Source: Anaerolineaceae bacterium (lineage in GTDB: Bacteria; Chloroflexota; Anaerolineae; Anaerolineales; Anaerolineaceae). From it: 6,558 nt of DNA. The DNA is taken from contig WOZA01000025.1 in the NCBI GenBank assembly GCA_011620505.1, positions 1 to 6,558 on the forward strand. Reading direction: 5' to 3'. Numbering within the stretch: position 1 is the first letter of the stretch; the number at the start of each line of letters is the position of its first letter. Below the pieces are notes generated by a model that searched no databases, had not been told where the DNA came from, and saw only the letters and a list, made by a program, of their open reading frames with translations. Below are positions 6,490-6,558 of the stretch, in pieces. A program made the position numbers and the translations under genes.

Positions 6490-6505
6490 TTGAGCAGTAG
6501 CTCAA
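6490..6505 (-). terminator. hairpin overlapping the stop of the SIS-domain gene
   Basis: TTGAGC at 6490-6495 and GCTCAA at 6500-6505 form a perfect six-base stem with a four-base loop that includes the reverse-strand stop codon. There is no immediate T-run on the reverse strand; a short one (ccttttg) comes about nine bases later. It is a possible transcript-end structure but a weak intrinsic terminator. Confidence 0.25.
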
Positions 6506-6558
6506 TCCACCGTTAGAGTCTTGCTCAAATTGCGCGGGAAGTCGGGGTCGTAACCGCG
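6502..6558 (-). CDS. C-terminal end of a SIS-domain sugar-phosphate isomerase, GlmS-like (partial)
   Basis: The reverse strand from the window edge reads RGYDPDFPRNLSKTLTVD and a stop at 6502-6504. The pattern G.D.D.PRNL.K..TV(E/D) at the extreme C-terminus is the signature end of glucosamine-6-phosphate synthase (GlmS), whose SIS domains carry the fructose-6-phosphate isomerase activity. Related SIS-domain isomerases and deglycases end similarly, and the PDFPRN form could belong to one of those. Only 18 residues are visible, so the family (SIS/GlmS-like) is fairly safe but the exact enzyme is not. It runs convergently towards mgtA, with about 575 bp of relics and repeats between the two genes. 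Confidence 0.65.
   Translation of the reverse strand, partial: RGYDPDFPRNLSKTLTVD

Noticed and set aside
1..6558. CRISPR arrays, tRNA or rRNA genes, integrases
   Set aside because: No regularly spaced direct repeats, no tRNA cloverleaf and no rRNA-like or recombinase sequence were recognised on either strand.

Overview
The window looks like a piece of bacterial chromosome of moderate GC content with two forward transcription units, a decayed interval, and the tail of a reverse-strand gene. The host cannot be fixed from sequence alone. The protein style and the GTAGGGGCGAAGCA terminal repeat, which I associate from memory with Chloroflexota and cyanobacterial genomes, make an Anaerolineae-like Chloroflexota host a low-confidence guess.

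Region 1 (1-3070) is a tight operon. A RecQ-family superfamily 2 helicase is fused at its C-terminus to a ComF-like phosphoribosyltransferase (PRTase) domain. It is followed, with an ATGA overlap, by a DprA/Smf-family protein. A TAATG junction at the left edge suggests that at least one more gene lies upstream in the same operon. A PRTase paired with a DprA-like partner is the composition of the ShosTA toxin-antitoxin/anti-phage system, and helicase + ComF-type PRTase + DprA also echoes the competence set ComFA/ComFC/DprA. My leading reading is a ShosTA-related genome-defence or DNA-processing module in which the PRTase is tethered to a helicase. This is the most interesting part of the window. 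The DprA-like protein lacks a C-terminal winged helix and ends in QPSLF, which resembles a sliding-clamp binding motif.

Region 2 (3071-3322) is a 252-bp regulatory gap. It holds a weak terminator candidate, a perfect 7-bp inverted repeat overlapping a TATAAT box, and a 19-codon leader ORF whose stop overlaps the next start codon.

Region 3 (3323-5926) is a complete MgtA/MgtB-type P-type ATPase with all catalytic motifs, probably a Mg2+ importer. The leader ORF invites comparison with the peptide-controlled mgtA leader of enterobacteria.

Region 4 (5927-6501) has no intact gene. It holds a possible mgtA terminator, two reverse-strand coding relics (the end of an OmpR/PhoB-type winged helix and a TPR-like helix pair), and a 71-bp MITE-like element with perfect 14-bp terminal inverted repeats. 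About 165 bp of it is unassigned.

Region 5 (6502-6558) is the last 18 codons of a reverse-strand SIS-domain protein of the GlmS/sugar-isomerase type, convergent with mgtA and cut by the window edge.
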